This document shows, piece after piece, positions 25,367 through 49,329 of a stretch of 64,000 bases of DNA. Numbering within the stretch: position 1 is the stretch's first letter; every line of letters begins with the position of its first letter. A model generated the notes under the pieces. The model was not told the origin of the DNA. It worked only from the letters and a program-made list of their open reading frames with translations, and searched no databases. Both the position numbers and the translations under genes were made by a program. This DNA is from Malurus cyaneus samueli. Taxonomy: Eukaryota > Chordata > Aves > Passeriformes > Maluridae. The stretch spans positions 51,088,050 to 51,152,049 of the forward strand of contig CM019237.1 of assembly GCA_009741485.1 (NCBI GenBank), in the 5' to 3' direction.

Positions 25367-27384
25367 ATACACACGCTCCCCCACTCCTTCCCCCCGCCAC
25401 ACACAACCCCTGTACTCACATACACATCCTTCCACCTCTTCCAGCACCCCTCATCCCCAAGCATACACAGCCATGTGTCCGTTTCAGTCTTAAGCTTTTT
25501 TTCCACTCCTAACACTTTGGGAATCTTGCAGTAGGCCCTCCCGGCCTCCTCCGATGGCGCACGTACATCAGCCGAACTGGATTTTCTAGTAGTAAACTTA
25601 ATGATGTATTAATAATAAGACATTGTTACATTTTGTACTGTTAGAAGGAAATAGAGCTCGTTGGGTCAGGTACTGTAGGCATGGCTTCAGGTGTGTTTTG
25701 CGGTGTGAAAAGTCTGCCATCAGCACCACTGGCATCTTGTACTGGCTTTGATGCCAGCCAGGCTGGTTTGGATCTTAGTTCATGAATTTTTGCCAGTGCA
25801 AGTGGCCTCCCCTTGGGTTAGGCTGCTGCCAGCCTTCGTTGCATTTCCTTGCTGCTCCTGAGAGCAGTCTGAGATTGAAAGGCAGTGTTTTGGAGAAGTG
25901 GCAGGCCTGCTGTGCCTCTGTCACATACGTACTGTCTCTTGAGTAGGAGCTCTGGTGTTCTGTGAAGGATCTGACTTACTACAAATATGCAGGCTAGGGT
26001 TGTGTTGTGCAGCTATTCTTTGATGTTTCCTGAAGCTAGGGATCTCGGCTGACCAGAGTTTGAATGTGTTGTTATCTTGTTATGCAGTCTCACCAGGTTA
26101 TCTAGAATACCTATTTGAGGATTAGAGGATTCTGGTAGAAAATTATATTGTATTAAGATTATTATTGAAAATAAGAAAGATTTTGTTACAACTTAATGTT
26201 TGTGGGTTTCAGTAATCAATTTGTACAAAATTGGGAGATTTTGTTTACAGGCCACTTAAACATCATTTGAGATGATCAAAATGTCTGGAGAAACCAAAGA
26301 GGAATTTTCAGTCTGCTCTTGTATTGCTATCCTTTTAATCTATCTGTAGCAGGAGGGATCTGTAAGACCTCAAGTTCCCAAAACAGGAATAGAAATACTC
26401 TCTTGTAATTTTTCTTTTGATTTCTGGTAGAACCTATTTTCAGCGTTTAGCTTTTGTTTAGTTTTAACTCATCTTCATGTGTGTGATTTAATCAGGGAGT
26501 CAGGTACCAGAGAAATGGGTACAGTGTTGGGGCTGAATTTTGGTGAACCTCATGGGGTAGCTTGGAGATGTAAAGAACCTTGTTTTAAAGCCTTTTGAAA
26601 AGTTTATGTTTTGGTTGATTAGTACTAATGCTAATACTGTAGCCTTTAAAATATTTCCTGTTGAAGGGACAGTTGGATTGCAAACAGACTAATCCCTGAC
26701 CTTTTAAACCACAACAAGGTGGTATGTGGTATTAGTGAGTCATTGATGGTGAATCATACAAACTCCAATACAAATAAATTAACTGTTTTATTTACTTTTT
26801 TTTTCTGGTAATATCTGGAAGGCCCAGAGAAAGGTCATGACCTTGTGGAACTAGGTGTTGTATTAAAGCACACACATGCAGGCAGACCCTGAGCCTTCAT
26901 ATACTCTTTTCTATCTGTCTATTTAAGCTTGATTTCAGATTGGTTTACCAATATGAATTAAAATAAGTGTGTCTTAAACTTTTTTAAAATGAAGTGTAAT
27001 AGTAAACGTTTCTGCCTTGCGGGATTTGGCAAGAAAGAAACGATAGGGGCCTGAGCTTGGTGACAGATGTACATCTCCATATCTAATCTTGGAAAATGAA
27101 AACCCTTTGAATTCCAGTCCCATATGTTATGTAGAGAAACTGCATTAACTACATTTTTAGTAAAGGTGATTTTATGTTTTCATTAACTTTTCCATGGAAA
27201 ATTGTATGTAGAAGGGGCAGCAGATGGTGTTACATGTGTATGTGATAACCTAGCTCTCTTGTACTCCTTTTGTGGTGAGTTCTGTTCTTGGGAGAGTAAT
27301 ATGAGTAGTAATTTCAAATGTAGGGAAAATAATAACGGTAATAAAAATATAGGGAGAATCCCCCCCATTAGGTCAGTCAGGTTG

Positions 27385-27540
27385 TTAGATGGGATGCCCT
27401 GAGAAGCTGTGCTATCTCCATCTTTGGGACTTTTCAAAACATAGATGGATAAAGCTCTGAGTGAATTGACCGGACCTCATAGCTAATCCTGCTGGACTTG
27501 CTGAGGTTCCTTCCAGCTGAAATGGTTGAGTGACCCTAAA
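27385..27540 (+). mobile_element. CR1 LINE 3' end fragment, older copy
   Basis: Degenerate CR1 3' end in TTLL1 intron 1: CCTGAGAAGCTGTG..TCTCCATC, TTCAAAACATAGATGG, then GAGGTTCCTTCCAGCTGAA and a decayed tail. More diverged than the copy at 24.4 kb, so of a different or older subfamily. Confidence 0.75.
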
Positions 27541-28200
27541 AAAAGGCTGACCTGGGCAAATGAGAGATCTAATGTAGAAAGTGACATCTGGTGTCAGGAG
27601 CTGAAGTGCAGTTTCTAAACACTCTTCTAACAACCTGAGGGTTGGGGAAATCCTCCTGTAAGGGTTTGATGATATCAGTTGCAAGGTCAGTAACGTTACC
27701 GTAGTTCCCTTCATTGGGGTACTGCAAATCTTGATTCTTGATAGAGCTTGTAAGAGCTCTTGGAATCATGGTTTTTTTTCTACAGTCTCCAAGGGATCCA
27801 TATGAACATTCCTACTTCAAAACAAAGCAAAAAGGTGTGTTTCTAAGTTAAAAACAGTGAAATGTCCATGCTCCATGCTTGGTTTTTAAAGATTATCCAA
27901 TATACAATAGGCGTTTCTGTCAGTGTATTTAAGGGAAGACATTTGTTGTGTGCCTATTTATAAAGGGCGGGTTGGCTGGGGTGTGTGAAAAGTCACTGTA
28001 ACCAGTGTCCTTGTGTGCAGTTGTCCAGCTGAGAAATGCAGGGTTTCAGTGTGAGTTTAGATGTTGTTTCCCTTGATGTTAAAATTAATATATTTACGTG
28101 AAAGTATTTTTTAGGTGCCACTTTTCTTCTGCTTTACCTTGCCTATATCTCCCCTATTTTCAACTTCACGTCTTTAAATTTTCCTTTATTAACAGGTTGA

Positions 28201-39534
<11,334 letters not shown>

Positions 39535-39935
39535 CAACAGAAAAAAAGAGCTGCACTCTTGGTATAAAGACATCAAGAATAGCTTGCTGGTTTAGAGCAG
39601 ATTGCCATGTTTTGCTACACTGCATGTAGGAAATACTGAAGAACACAATACAGCCTTTGAAAAGTGAAACAAACACTCAAGATCCAGGAACTGTACTAGG
39701 CTTGCACTGACCTGATTGTTACTGAAACAGCACATATAGACTGTGTATGTATATACAATTATGTTTGTATAAACTCATACTCTCTCAGTAATGATTTAAG
39801 AACTTTCTTTATAAAGATGACGACTCAAAATACGCATTCTGAAAGTAACTCCTTGCTGTTCTGGATAATATTTATTTCCTCTGGTAGCCTATCCCTTCCT
39901 GCCTATAATAAATGAGCTGTGGATTCTGTAAAACG
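39535..39935 (+). other. TTLL1: TTLL1 3' UTR with polyadenylation signal
   Basis: AATAAA at 39907-39912 is the first canonical signal after the stop codon, giving a short 3' UTR of about 400 bases. Later AATAAA-like words could give longer forms. Confidence 0.6.
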
Positions 39936-42638
39936 GTGATAGTGGTAAGTATTAATATTTTCACAATGGTGGTTCAGATTCTTGTAGTAAAAGAAGAGCA
40001 AATAGAAAAAACTAGCAGTTCATGTACTTGAGGCTATTGTCAGTTAATGAAGCTAATAATTTGTAACCAGTATTAGCAAATTGAAAAGGAAGTCTTTATA
40101 TGCTGAGGGTTAAAGGTTTTTATTTCCCTTAAGTGTTCTGAGCTGCTAACTTTTAAAGGTAGGAAGTTAGATGGTCTGAGGTTCTGTTTCAATAGTATAT
40201 TGATGGACTATTTCACTAGCCAATAATTTTTATTTTGAGATAGTGCATGTCTGTGGAAAACAGACAGAACAACCAGATACTGTGATAAATCTCATTGCTT
40301 GAAGTTGATGATAAATCTTTATTTGCACCAGAATCTCTCTGTGTATTTATGTATGTATATAAGTCAAATCTCTGTATATTTTTGTATATTTTAGGTGCAC
40401 TTTAACAAAAATATTGTTGCACATGGCAAGCGGTTTCTGGTAGCTACAGTAACAATGGTTGTGATGATTAGGTACAAAAAACATATAGAGCAAAAGATAA
40501 AAATGGGTTTTTCAGTCCTCCAACAGCATAGCATATAAATGAACTAGTTGTGTCTGTGATTGGCTGTTGCTTCCACTTGACTTTCCACAAGATATCAGGT
40601 GGTTATTTGTAAATGGTAGTGTGCACTTTTTGGTTTTTATTTTCCTTGTCTCTTCCACCTTCCTTTTTTTTCAGTAAAGTTAAACGCTCCCAAAAGTTTT
40701 TAGTTTCTTGAACACCTAAACCAGACCACCTGTAACTGCATCATTTTGCCTGGTTTGGAAAATCCTCCTAGAAGAGGGCAGGAAACTGTGGTCTTTGGGA
40801 CAGTTGAACACAGTCTGGCAAGAGCAGCTTGTGTTGGGGAGGGCAGATGTGGGCTGGGCTGATGAATATTGTTACACAGAATCTGGGTTTTATCCTTGCA
40901 ATAAGGAATGAAATGTGTAGATTGAGTCACTCGAAGCATAATCTTCATTAATCTCGTATATTTCATTAAAATAAAATCAAACCGATTCTTCCTCAGACCT
41001 GAATCTTTTCAGTGGCCTCTACAAAAGTATATTCTTATTGACTCTTAAAATGAATAAGGCGAAGTCAAGATGATAACTGCAGGATAGTAAAGCTCACCTA
41101 AATTCCAGGTCTCATATTTTGGGGTTGGGGTTTTTTTGTTTGTGTTTTTTGGTGTTGGGTTTGGTGGTAGTAGGTTTTTTGTTTCTTTCAGTTGTATATT
41201 TGAGCCTTGACAGGTCAGCTGCTCTTAAGTAGATGTGTTAATCATTAGTAGTGCTGTTTTAATTATGTGATATTTAGTAGGCATATGGTTCTGGTTTTAC
41301 TCTCTGTTAGGGATAAAGTGGGAAGTAGTAACAGCCTTAGGGAGTGTGGGCCTGTAGTAAATAGTAATTTGTAGTATAGTTATATTTTTAACAGACAGGT
41401 AACGTAACAAGGATACTCTGATAGAAGGAAAATGAAGCTTTCTCTCCCTGCTTGTGATTAATTTCTGTTGTGGCTCAAACAGGAAACGTGTTGTGGTATT
41501 CTTCTATTGCAAGAGTAGCACTCCTTTTTGGGAGGGCTTAACGTGACAGCAAAACCAGGTCTGGGTTTTTAGGATTTATTGCTGTGGAAGGCTTTGGAGA
41601 CTGAGTCCAGGGGATGCGTTTAACTGTAGTTTCACAATGACCCAGTACTGATAATAGCATCTAAATAATCCTGTTTTTCCAAACTAGTCTGTTGGTGGTG
41701 GCAGTGGTTACTACAGGTAGGCAGGGAGGTGAATCAGGGCCTGCAGAACATAGACTTTAACAATACAAAATATTAATGCCACTAACTGTAATATTATAGG
41801 TATTGATTATTCTTGTTTAATTGTTTAGGGAGTTTCTGTTGGCTTGGAAATGGTCAGCTCATTTGTGTCCTTATTATTCAGGGCTTCAAGTCTTACTGTT
41901 GCTATCAAATAATAAAAATTTCTGTCCCAATGTATAGCAGATACATTAAGTAAAATACAGTATTTGTGAAGCAGTATTTTATATGGAAAATTATTTTGTA
42001 GCAGACCTATCAAATCTAAACATGCAAATCCTTCTCTTTGACCCACTGTAGTAGTGAGAAGGTATATTTCAAACCCTTGAGGATGAAACATCTCTGTGAA
42101 ATATCTAGTAAGCTATCATTACCACCTCAAAATGAAAACATTAAAGCATTAGTAACTGGGGGAAAAAAAAGGGAAAAAAACCTGATACAAATCTTTGACT
42201 GTATAGTACATAATCTTAGAACTGGAATTAAGATTTCAAATGTTGATACCACATTTTACAGTTATATCTCCAATCAATGTATTATTAGTAATTTATCTTG
42301 CTGTCCCAAACATGAATTTAATCATGCATTTAATCTTTAAAGAACAAGAATTCTAAGACACTGCAAATGCAGTGACCCTCTCTTCCTGATCTCATTCCAT
42401 TTTCTTTTTAAAAACAATAGGCTAGTGATTATATACATCAGACTGCTTTCTCCCCATTTCCTTTTCTGACAGGCTTTTTGCAGAGGTTGAAGTTTGGAAG
42501 TCCTAATTATACTTTCACTTCTAATAGATGAAAAACCTATGTATGTAAAGGGAGTTTTAAGGAACAAAACTGAAGTAGTAAGAAGTAATATGGAATTCTA
42601 ATATACTAAGATTGGCTTTCTGATTATCAGTACTAAAC
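39936..42638. other. TTLL1-PACSIN2 spacer, first part, no gene seen
   Basis: AT-rich, with GT-rich low-complexity stretches near 41119-41185. No coding exon or RNA gene recognised; some of it may be transcribed as a longer TTLL1 3' UTR. Confidence 0.5.
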
Positions 42639-43239
42639 TGTCCTGCTTTCAACTGGGATGGAATTAATTTCTTCTCAGTAGCCATTGCAGTGCTGTGTTT
42701 TGAATTTGGAATGAAAATGGTGTCGATAACACACTGATGTTTTGAGTTTTTGCTAAGTTATGTTTATCCTAAGTCCAGAACTATTTGTTTATCTTGTCTC
42801 ATGCTCTGACAGTGAAGAGGTGCACAAAAGAAATGGAGAAGGAGCATAGCTGGGACAGGTGACCTGAACTGGCCAGGATAATCCCACACCATGGAATATA
42901 AACTGGGGGACTTAATCAGCAGGGCCAGTCTGCATTTGGGGGTGAGGTCTGCAAGTGATGAGCAATTGTATTATGCATCATTAGTGATTTTCCCATTACT
43001 ACTACTACTGCTACTACTACTAATACTAGATATTATTATTATTATTATTATTATATTATTATATTATTATTATTATTATTATTATTATATTTATGTCCAA
43101 TTATTAAAGTATTCCTATCTCAACGTACAAGTTCTACTTCAGTTCTCCTCCCCATTCCACGAGGGGGTGGGGGGAAAAGAGGGAGTTGAGCAAGTGGCTG
43201 GAGGGTGCTTCATCTCCAGTTGGGCTTAAAACCACAACA
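42639..43239 (+). mobile_element. Solo LTR of an avian endogenous retrovirus
   Basis: Starts TGTCCTGCTTTCAACTGGGA and ends AACCACAACA, about 600 bp. Internal landmarks match an LTR type widespread in birds: CACACTGATGTTTTGAG, GCTGGGACAGGTGACCTGAA, a TATA-like box ATATAAACTGGGGG (about 42896-42909), the TGAGCAATTGTATTATGCATCA stretch, an ATT-rich run, an ATTAAA signal near 43105 followed by TATCTCAAC, and a G-rich segment before the end. No internal retroviral genes flank it, so it is a solo LTR. A clean target-site duplication was not seen. Confidence 0.85.
43030..43089. repeat. (ATT)n microsatellite inside the LTR
   Basis: Nearly pure ATT units interrupted by two TATATT steps. A similar ATT-rich stretch is part of this LTR type, so the tract probably expanded from it. 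Confidence 0.9.
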
Positions 43240-45580
43240 CAAAACCCCAAAAAAAAAATTGGTAAGCAGCAAGATATTCTCCCTTTTCTATGCAGAACTT
43301 GAGGCCTTGTGTACGTCAGTGAAATGTTCTTGAGAAACTCAAAATTAGGAAGCTCTGTTGCTACATAATGTCTTTTTTTAAGACTTGGTGAAAAATAGTC
43401 ATTCTCTGAAGAAATTTAAGTAAGGAAAGAGTCAGTGTTAGTTGGAAGGAGTATGCCTAAAGCAGCTTGTGAGCAAACTTGGAGAATGCCAAGGAAACAA
43501 AAGCAGTCATAGCTAATAGTTCTGTGGGAGGAGGAAGAGGGTGATATGCAGATATCACATTGTGAGATGCTAGTTTGTACCTGATCTTGAAAGGTAAAGG
43601 TGAAAATTTGCTTAGGAGGAAGAGAAAATGGAAAGGAAAACTTCAATTGCTTACTCAGAGATAAAATCTTCAGCTTTCCACTCCTGCGTCTTTAACTAAA
43701 TCTCTTGCTGTAACAGGACATAACTAATGGTAGCAAGTGGTGCCCAGGCTGGTGAAAGCTGGGGCATGTTCTGCTATCAGCTGGGACTGAGGTGATTTGG
43801 GAGATGTATACTCCACTTGAGGCACCTCTCTGTTGCAGGAGTTAAGGGGGACTACAGGAGTGATGCTGGCATATATAATAAAATATAAACCTCATGTCGA
43901 TGCTCTCATTTACAGGTAAGGTAGCTCTTTTTGCTGGAGTCTAATTCTCCAAAAGGTTAAAGACTTTTTTTACCTCTGACTGAGAGGACTTATCTGAGCG
44001 ACTGCAAGCAGACAAGCTTTTAGTTCTGAGTAACTAACTGTGGCCTTGGGCCAATCATCCTCCAAGTGTATCTAACGAAGAAACTGTTTTGGCTTTCAGG
44101 GGAGCAAAATAAATCGGAAATTACAGTTCTCAAAAGTTCTGACTTTGGCTAGTATAATAACTTGCTAGGCAGAGCTGATATAAATGTGTCTCAGTCCTAA
44201 AATACTGTTCTTCATATGCTCCAGTGATCACTGGCATAAGGACTGTATTGTATGAAGAATTAAATAGACAAGCTCTAAACAGCTACAGGAATTGTTATAA
44301 TAGCATCTGTGTAGAAGGAGTTTATTGTTAAAGTTGAATAGTGGGGCTTGCTTCCTGGGCACTAACCTTTCTCCCTATTAATTCTTTGACATGGAAGGAA
44401 TTAATAAGATTCTCACAGAATAGCTTCTGTACATGGCTTGAGGAACTTAATTAGTATAAAAGAAACAGTATTATTCCTAAAGCTGCTTCATTACTGCTGG
44501 CTTTACAATAGGACTTCTGCCTAAAATGTCTCTGTCTCCTGATTCACTTCCTCCTATAAACTTAGCAAAACAATAGACATTTCACAGAAGATATATAGCT
44601 CTGCTTTTCATCAGGAGAACATGTCAGGCAGAGTTCATTTGGCTGTAGCAAAGGAAGGGCTTTACTCTGTCACTATAAACTGGTGCTGTTTCTCAAGAAG
44701 TTGCTGTTCAGTTGACTTAGATGGAAATTACAGAAGGGAACCGATATTCCATACCTGCTTTATGACAAGAATTCACTCCTGCTTTTGGGTCAATGGGAAG
44801 GACTCTGCTCCCTGTGGTACAGAGGCATCCAAATGGAGCACTGGGGTCTATAGCTTAGTCTATAGCAACAGTCTAGAGCTGCTGACCTGCCAGGCTTTTT
44901 AACAAAAAAACACAAACAAACCAAAACTAAACAGAAACTTTATTCCTGTCTTCTCTGCAGAAAACAAATGTGTATAGCTGGGAAAAGCTGACTTCAGCCA
45001 CAATTTTGTTTAAAATTTGATTATTAAGAGGAAATAAGAACATAAATGAGTATCTTGGAAAAATTGGTTGTTTTTACTGAATAAAAGGAAGTTGTGTGTG
45101 CTAGACTGTATGTTTTTCCACCTTTTCTAAGTTGCCAGCAAAACCTTGGCAAGCTCTGCATACTTGAACTTTCCCAATTATCATGATGACATAGATACCT
45201 TTTACTATTGGCAGCAAGTCTTCTAGGCCTTAATTATTCTCCAATTTTGTACCCATTAACAGCAAGTAATTCACATCTGAGGTAGTCATAGACAATTGTT
45301 GTAAAATAGAAAAGTTTGGTCAGTATGAAACAGTAATTAAAAACAGTCATCTGGAAAATGAGGAGAGAAAAAAAATATTTCAGACAAGAACATGGCTTTT
45401 ATTTGAAAGGTTCTTTTCCAGTGAAAGTTGGGCAGTGAAACAGTGAAATTGATTGATTTGAGTGGAATTAAGTTTAATAATCTGAAATTCTTTGTCATTG
45501 TCTGACATATATAGTCACTAATGGCATTACGTTTGCAATCAAAATATGGTTCAGGATTTAAATTTACATTTAAAATGTAA

Positions 45581-45784
45581 ATTAGGCTGTATAACACATG
45601 GACTTCCTTAGCAAGAGAGAAGGAGTTTGAAGAGAGTGCTGAAATGTTCTTGCAGCAGTCAAGAAACACAAAATTTGTTTTGAGTGAAGCCACGAGACAG
45701 AATTTCTTTACAGAGAAAGCACCAGTGCCTAAAAGGACATATGGGATTTCTGAGGACAGCAGAAAAAACAAGAAGCATATTTAA
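45581..45784 (+). other. Unrecognised open stretch, possible orphan exon or decayed retrosequence
   Basis: Open for 67 codons after TAA 45578, ending at TAA 45782-45784. A CTTCCTTAG at 45603-45611 could be an acceptor. The charged, low-Leu translation (for example EKEFEESAEMFLQQSR, later EKAPVPKRTYGISEDSR) looks more protein-like than its neighbours, but I do not recognise it and find no partner exons. An ATTAAA follows about 10 bases after the stop. The opposite strand is also open for 144 codons, which weakens the case. Confidence 0.2.
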
Positions 45785-47196
45785 AAATAGATTGTATTAA
45801 AAGTAAAAATAACCGTGGGACATTTATCTAAAATGAAAGGATTTTTTTTTTCCCTACAAACTTCCTGTCCTGTTCCTAACAGTCTGAATCAAATGCTCAC
45901 CAGTGGCACTGGACTGACTGTCAGCTGTTCTTCTAGGGAAAAAGATTAAGGTAATCTTTCCCTGGATGTCACTTTTTTAATATAGCTTAAAATGTTCAGA
46001 GAACAACTGTCTTTTAATACTTACGGAAAAATATCAAAATACTAAAATCAAAATTATTAATATGCTAAAGTGTGATTCACTACATGAGTAAATTATTTAT
46101 GGAATCATGATAATGTCATCACACTGAGATCTTGCATCCCTGATGATAGATATAATTAGACCACTAATCTCTTTTAATTCACTACAAGAAAAACATAATG
46201 ATTGAATATACATACAGCTAATTTACATTTTATATGTTGAAAAAATAATACTTTGTTAACCACTGTGTTATATTTCCCAGGGCAGTTTTTTGAGTGCATA
46301 TATGTATGTATTTATTCAGTGCTTGTAGCCTCAAGTCCTGTATATGTTTATACATACATTAAACTGTGTTTCTATAAGTAGTGAAGTCAAATTACTGTAC
46401 CTGCATGTGTATTAATGCCAGTGCAGACTAATTCTGCGTTCTTCATAGGAACAGCAATAAGTTTTGATTCAAAAAGTACACTAAGGTGACTCTAATAATG
46501 TTGTTTCAAATAGTTTCAAGTGGTGTGCTTGGAAAAGGGTAAATACTTGACAGTTAAAAATTTATTTTTAAAACTCTGATAATAGTTATTGTCTTACTGG
46601 CTTCAAAGGGTGTCTAGGCATTTTTCATCTAAGTGTCAAAAGGACAGAAAACATCTTGCAAGGAGAAAAGAATATTCAGCAGCTTGAAAATACTATTCCC
46701 TAAAGTGGTGCCTTGAGAAACCTCCAGATATTAAATTAAGGTGTTCCTAAAAATTGCCTTTTGGTAAGCTTTATTTTTCCAACTAATTTTTCCTGCCTTT
46801 ACCTTTTTATCTTCAATATTATAATTTCATAGCAGTTACAAAGATGCTAGTTGAATTATATAGATGTTTAAGTGAAAAATTGGAAAACACAATCGTTATT
46901 TTTCAAATCGTACTAAAATCTGAATCCAGCTGTTTGCACAAAAATGTTTGTAAATTCCTCATTTCTGATCATTCTTCATTGCCTTGGAAGGCAGAACCAG
47001 TTCAAATTCCATATGAAGACAATTCCCAAAACAACACACAGCTTTTACACTATGATCCAAGGGCTAAATATATGTTTGTATATAAATATATAAAGTATAG
47101 TAAGTGTATATATGGAAATACAGTAAAATATATGTAAATGTAGTAATAAATTGTATATTATTCCATGCTTACATTGTAATAACATAATTATATTTT

Positions 47197-47219
47197 TATA
47201 TATATATATATATATATAT
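47197..47219. repeat. (TA)n microsatellite
   Basis: Uninterrupted TA alternation of 23 bases in the TTLL1-PACSIN2 spacer. Confidence 0.95.
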
Positions 47220-48905
47220 CTGATTTGAAGATATTTTCATCATTTAAAAGGCTGTCTGATACTTTGTGCCACCAGACTGGGGACTTGAAGATACATTTCT
47301 TGCTCCTTTTACAGTAATTGTCCCCAAAGTGGCCTAATATCAGAATGTGGGCTGTGGTTTTCACAGGCAGTAGCATAGATGCAATCAGCATGGAGTTTGT
47401 GCACAGTGAAGTTATTTTTGGGGCACAAGGTGGTGTTACTCAATCGACTCTGTATGAAATATTTGGGGATTTTCTGTGTCAGTCCACCCCCGGCTGCAGG
47501 TTCTGCCCTGTCCCAAACTGGAATTCCCTTTCATCGCAGTATGAACTGGGTTCTACCCCGGAGTGCTATGATGATTTATGCTGAATTCCTATTCTGTTTC
47601 TTCCATTTTTAAACAAGTTTGAGCATTATTTGACCAAACAAAGAGATGAATGACTGTTTTGATGTTAGATTGAAGAAAGTCTAAATGTTCTGGCACTGAA
47701 TTTCCAGCTTTGACGATGCTCTAGGCAAAAACAGAAGCCTTATCCCTTACAGAAAGAGCTGTATTTACAATTGTACATGTCCCTTGTAGTGTTTTGTTAA
47801 GAAAGCTTGATCTCACATTTAATGAGACTGTAGAAAATTAAAGTGCAGCTCTAGTCATAAGTGTAAGAAACATTAAATTACAAAATTTCTCAAATATGAA
47901 CTGTTAACTTTCAACATGGAAGAGAGAAGGAGACAAGGGAAGGGGAGAAATCACGTTCAATCTTAGAAAGCTTACCAAATTTCACAGTAATGTTAATTGC
48001 AATTAATTCAAGTCCATTTTTCAAGGACATCAGAAGATAAATTTACCCTAGTGCTATGGTCTTACAATTCTAATGAACTAATCTAAGTGAACTTAAAACA
48101 AGTTAATGAGTCACAGACTGAGTGAAAGAGTACAGGAAGACTTGGCGTCTATCTGATTATATGCGGGCTTGCATAAGGAACATGGCCAAGAGGAAAGTAC
48201 TCTTAGAACTGTTTTGCAGCCCTACCCGGTGATCCAGAGCTCTTGCTGTCCTCAAACCAGGCTGTCCCCAGGGACAACGCTGGAGGCAGAGCAGTGATGA
48301 GAAGGGCATATGGAAGGGAAATGCACAAACTAGGGGCGGAGAAGGTAAAGGCTGAAGGGACGAAATAAGGTCACCGCGGTGGCTGCTGCTTGGAACGTGA
48401 AGTAGTCCTCTGTCTAAAACAAATAAATCCGAAAGATAAGCAAAGATGGGAGTAACAATTCTGATTATTGGGCGAGTACGGCGTAACTCCGCGGACAGCG
48501 GTGTAACCAAACAGGAGTGCCATGTCAGAGGTGGCCCTGTCCTTGAGCCCGTGCCCGGGGCAGCTGCGAGCCCAGCCCAACCCAGTCCCGAGCGGGCGCT
48601 TCCCGTGCCGCAGTGCCGGCGGAGCGCACCGCGCTGTGCGGAGCGGAATCACTGCCTGCACCGCTGCCGGGCGCGGAAAACTCCCCGACGCTCCTCGAGA
48701 TCTGTCGGCTAGCTCACATTTCGCTTCGGGCAACATCTGCTTATTCACGGTGCCCCGCAGTGGAAACGGGACACGGACGCAATGTTATTGCCGCCGCGCC
48801 CTGCCACGTTCCGCAGTGCTCCTGTCACGGTTTCCTGCACTCTTAATACCTGTCTAACGCCAGGGGCCGGACAACCGCTGCCCCCGCGGTGGCGGGAGGC
48901 CCCCG

Positions 48906-49095
48906 GGGTGAGGCCGGGCCGGGGGCGGTGGGAGATGCCGGGAAGATCCCGGGGTGAGGCCGGGCCGGGAGCCGGGCCGGGGGCGGTGGGAGATGCCGGG
49001 AAGATCCCGGGGTGAGCCGGGCGGGCGGGGCGGAGCCCGGGCCGGGCCGGGGGCGGTGGGAGATCCGGGAAGATCCGGGTGAGGCCGGGCCGGGG
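48906..49095. repeat. GC-rich minisatellite, units of 46-67 bp
   Basis: Units start with GGTGAG(G)CCGGGC and carry GGGGGCGGTGGGAGAT and GGGAAGATCC. The GTGAG word begins at 48908, 48954, 49012 and 49079, so spacings are 46, 58 and 67 bp; the longer units contain extra GGGCC-type blocks. G-runs on one strand make quadruplex formation likely. The proline-rich open frames on the minus strand are translations of this repeat. Confidence 0.88.
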
Positions 49096-49226
49096 CCGTT
49101 CGGGGGATGGGGCGGGACCGCTCGGCGGCGCGCGTGGCTCCGAGTGTCCCCGACGGCCGCCCGGGAGCGCGCGCCACCCGCGGGCGCGCGCACCGTCCCT
49201 CACCGCCCCCGACTAGGAAGCGGCGT

Positions 49227-49293
49227 TGATTGACAGCGGCAGACAGCCAATGAGCGGTAGGGGGGCGGGAGCTCACTTGGGCTCTCAGCCAAT
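49227..49293 (+). promoter_or_regulatory. PBX/MEIS-type site and two CCAAT boxes
   Basis: TGATTGACAG at 49227-49236 matches a PBX-MEIS/PREP composite site. CCAAT at 49247-49251 and 49289-49293 lie in the NF-Y-like contexts CAGCCAATGAGCGG and CAGCCAATGGGG, 42 bp apart and in the same orientation, about 170-210 bp upstream of the donor of the probable exon 1. Confidence 0.6.
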
Positions 49294-49329
49294 GGGGAGT
49301 CGGCTGGGCGGGCGCCAGGAGGAGGCGGG

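Larger units (their letters stand above)
43240..48480. other. TTLL1-PACSIN2 spacer, second part
   Basis: AT-rich spacer with no recognised gene. One open stretch with coding-like composition (45581-45784, plus) is listed separately. Confidence 0.5.

Noticed and set aside
24782..25534. Long open frames across TTLL1 exon 1 and the CACA-rich tract
   Set aside because: They result from a stop-poor CpG island followed by the 11-bp repeat; the donor at 25113 interrupts them.
42634..43244. Target-site duplication around the solo LTR
   Set aside because: The bases just outside the TG..CA ends (TAAAC and CAAAA) do not match, so no duplication is claimed.
45337..45771. 144-codon minus-strand open frame
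   Set aside because: Hydrophobic, low-information sequence in an AT-rich region with no family resemblance. The opposite strand is more protein-like, though also unproven.
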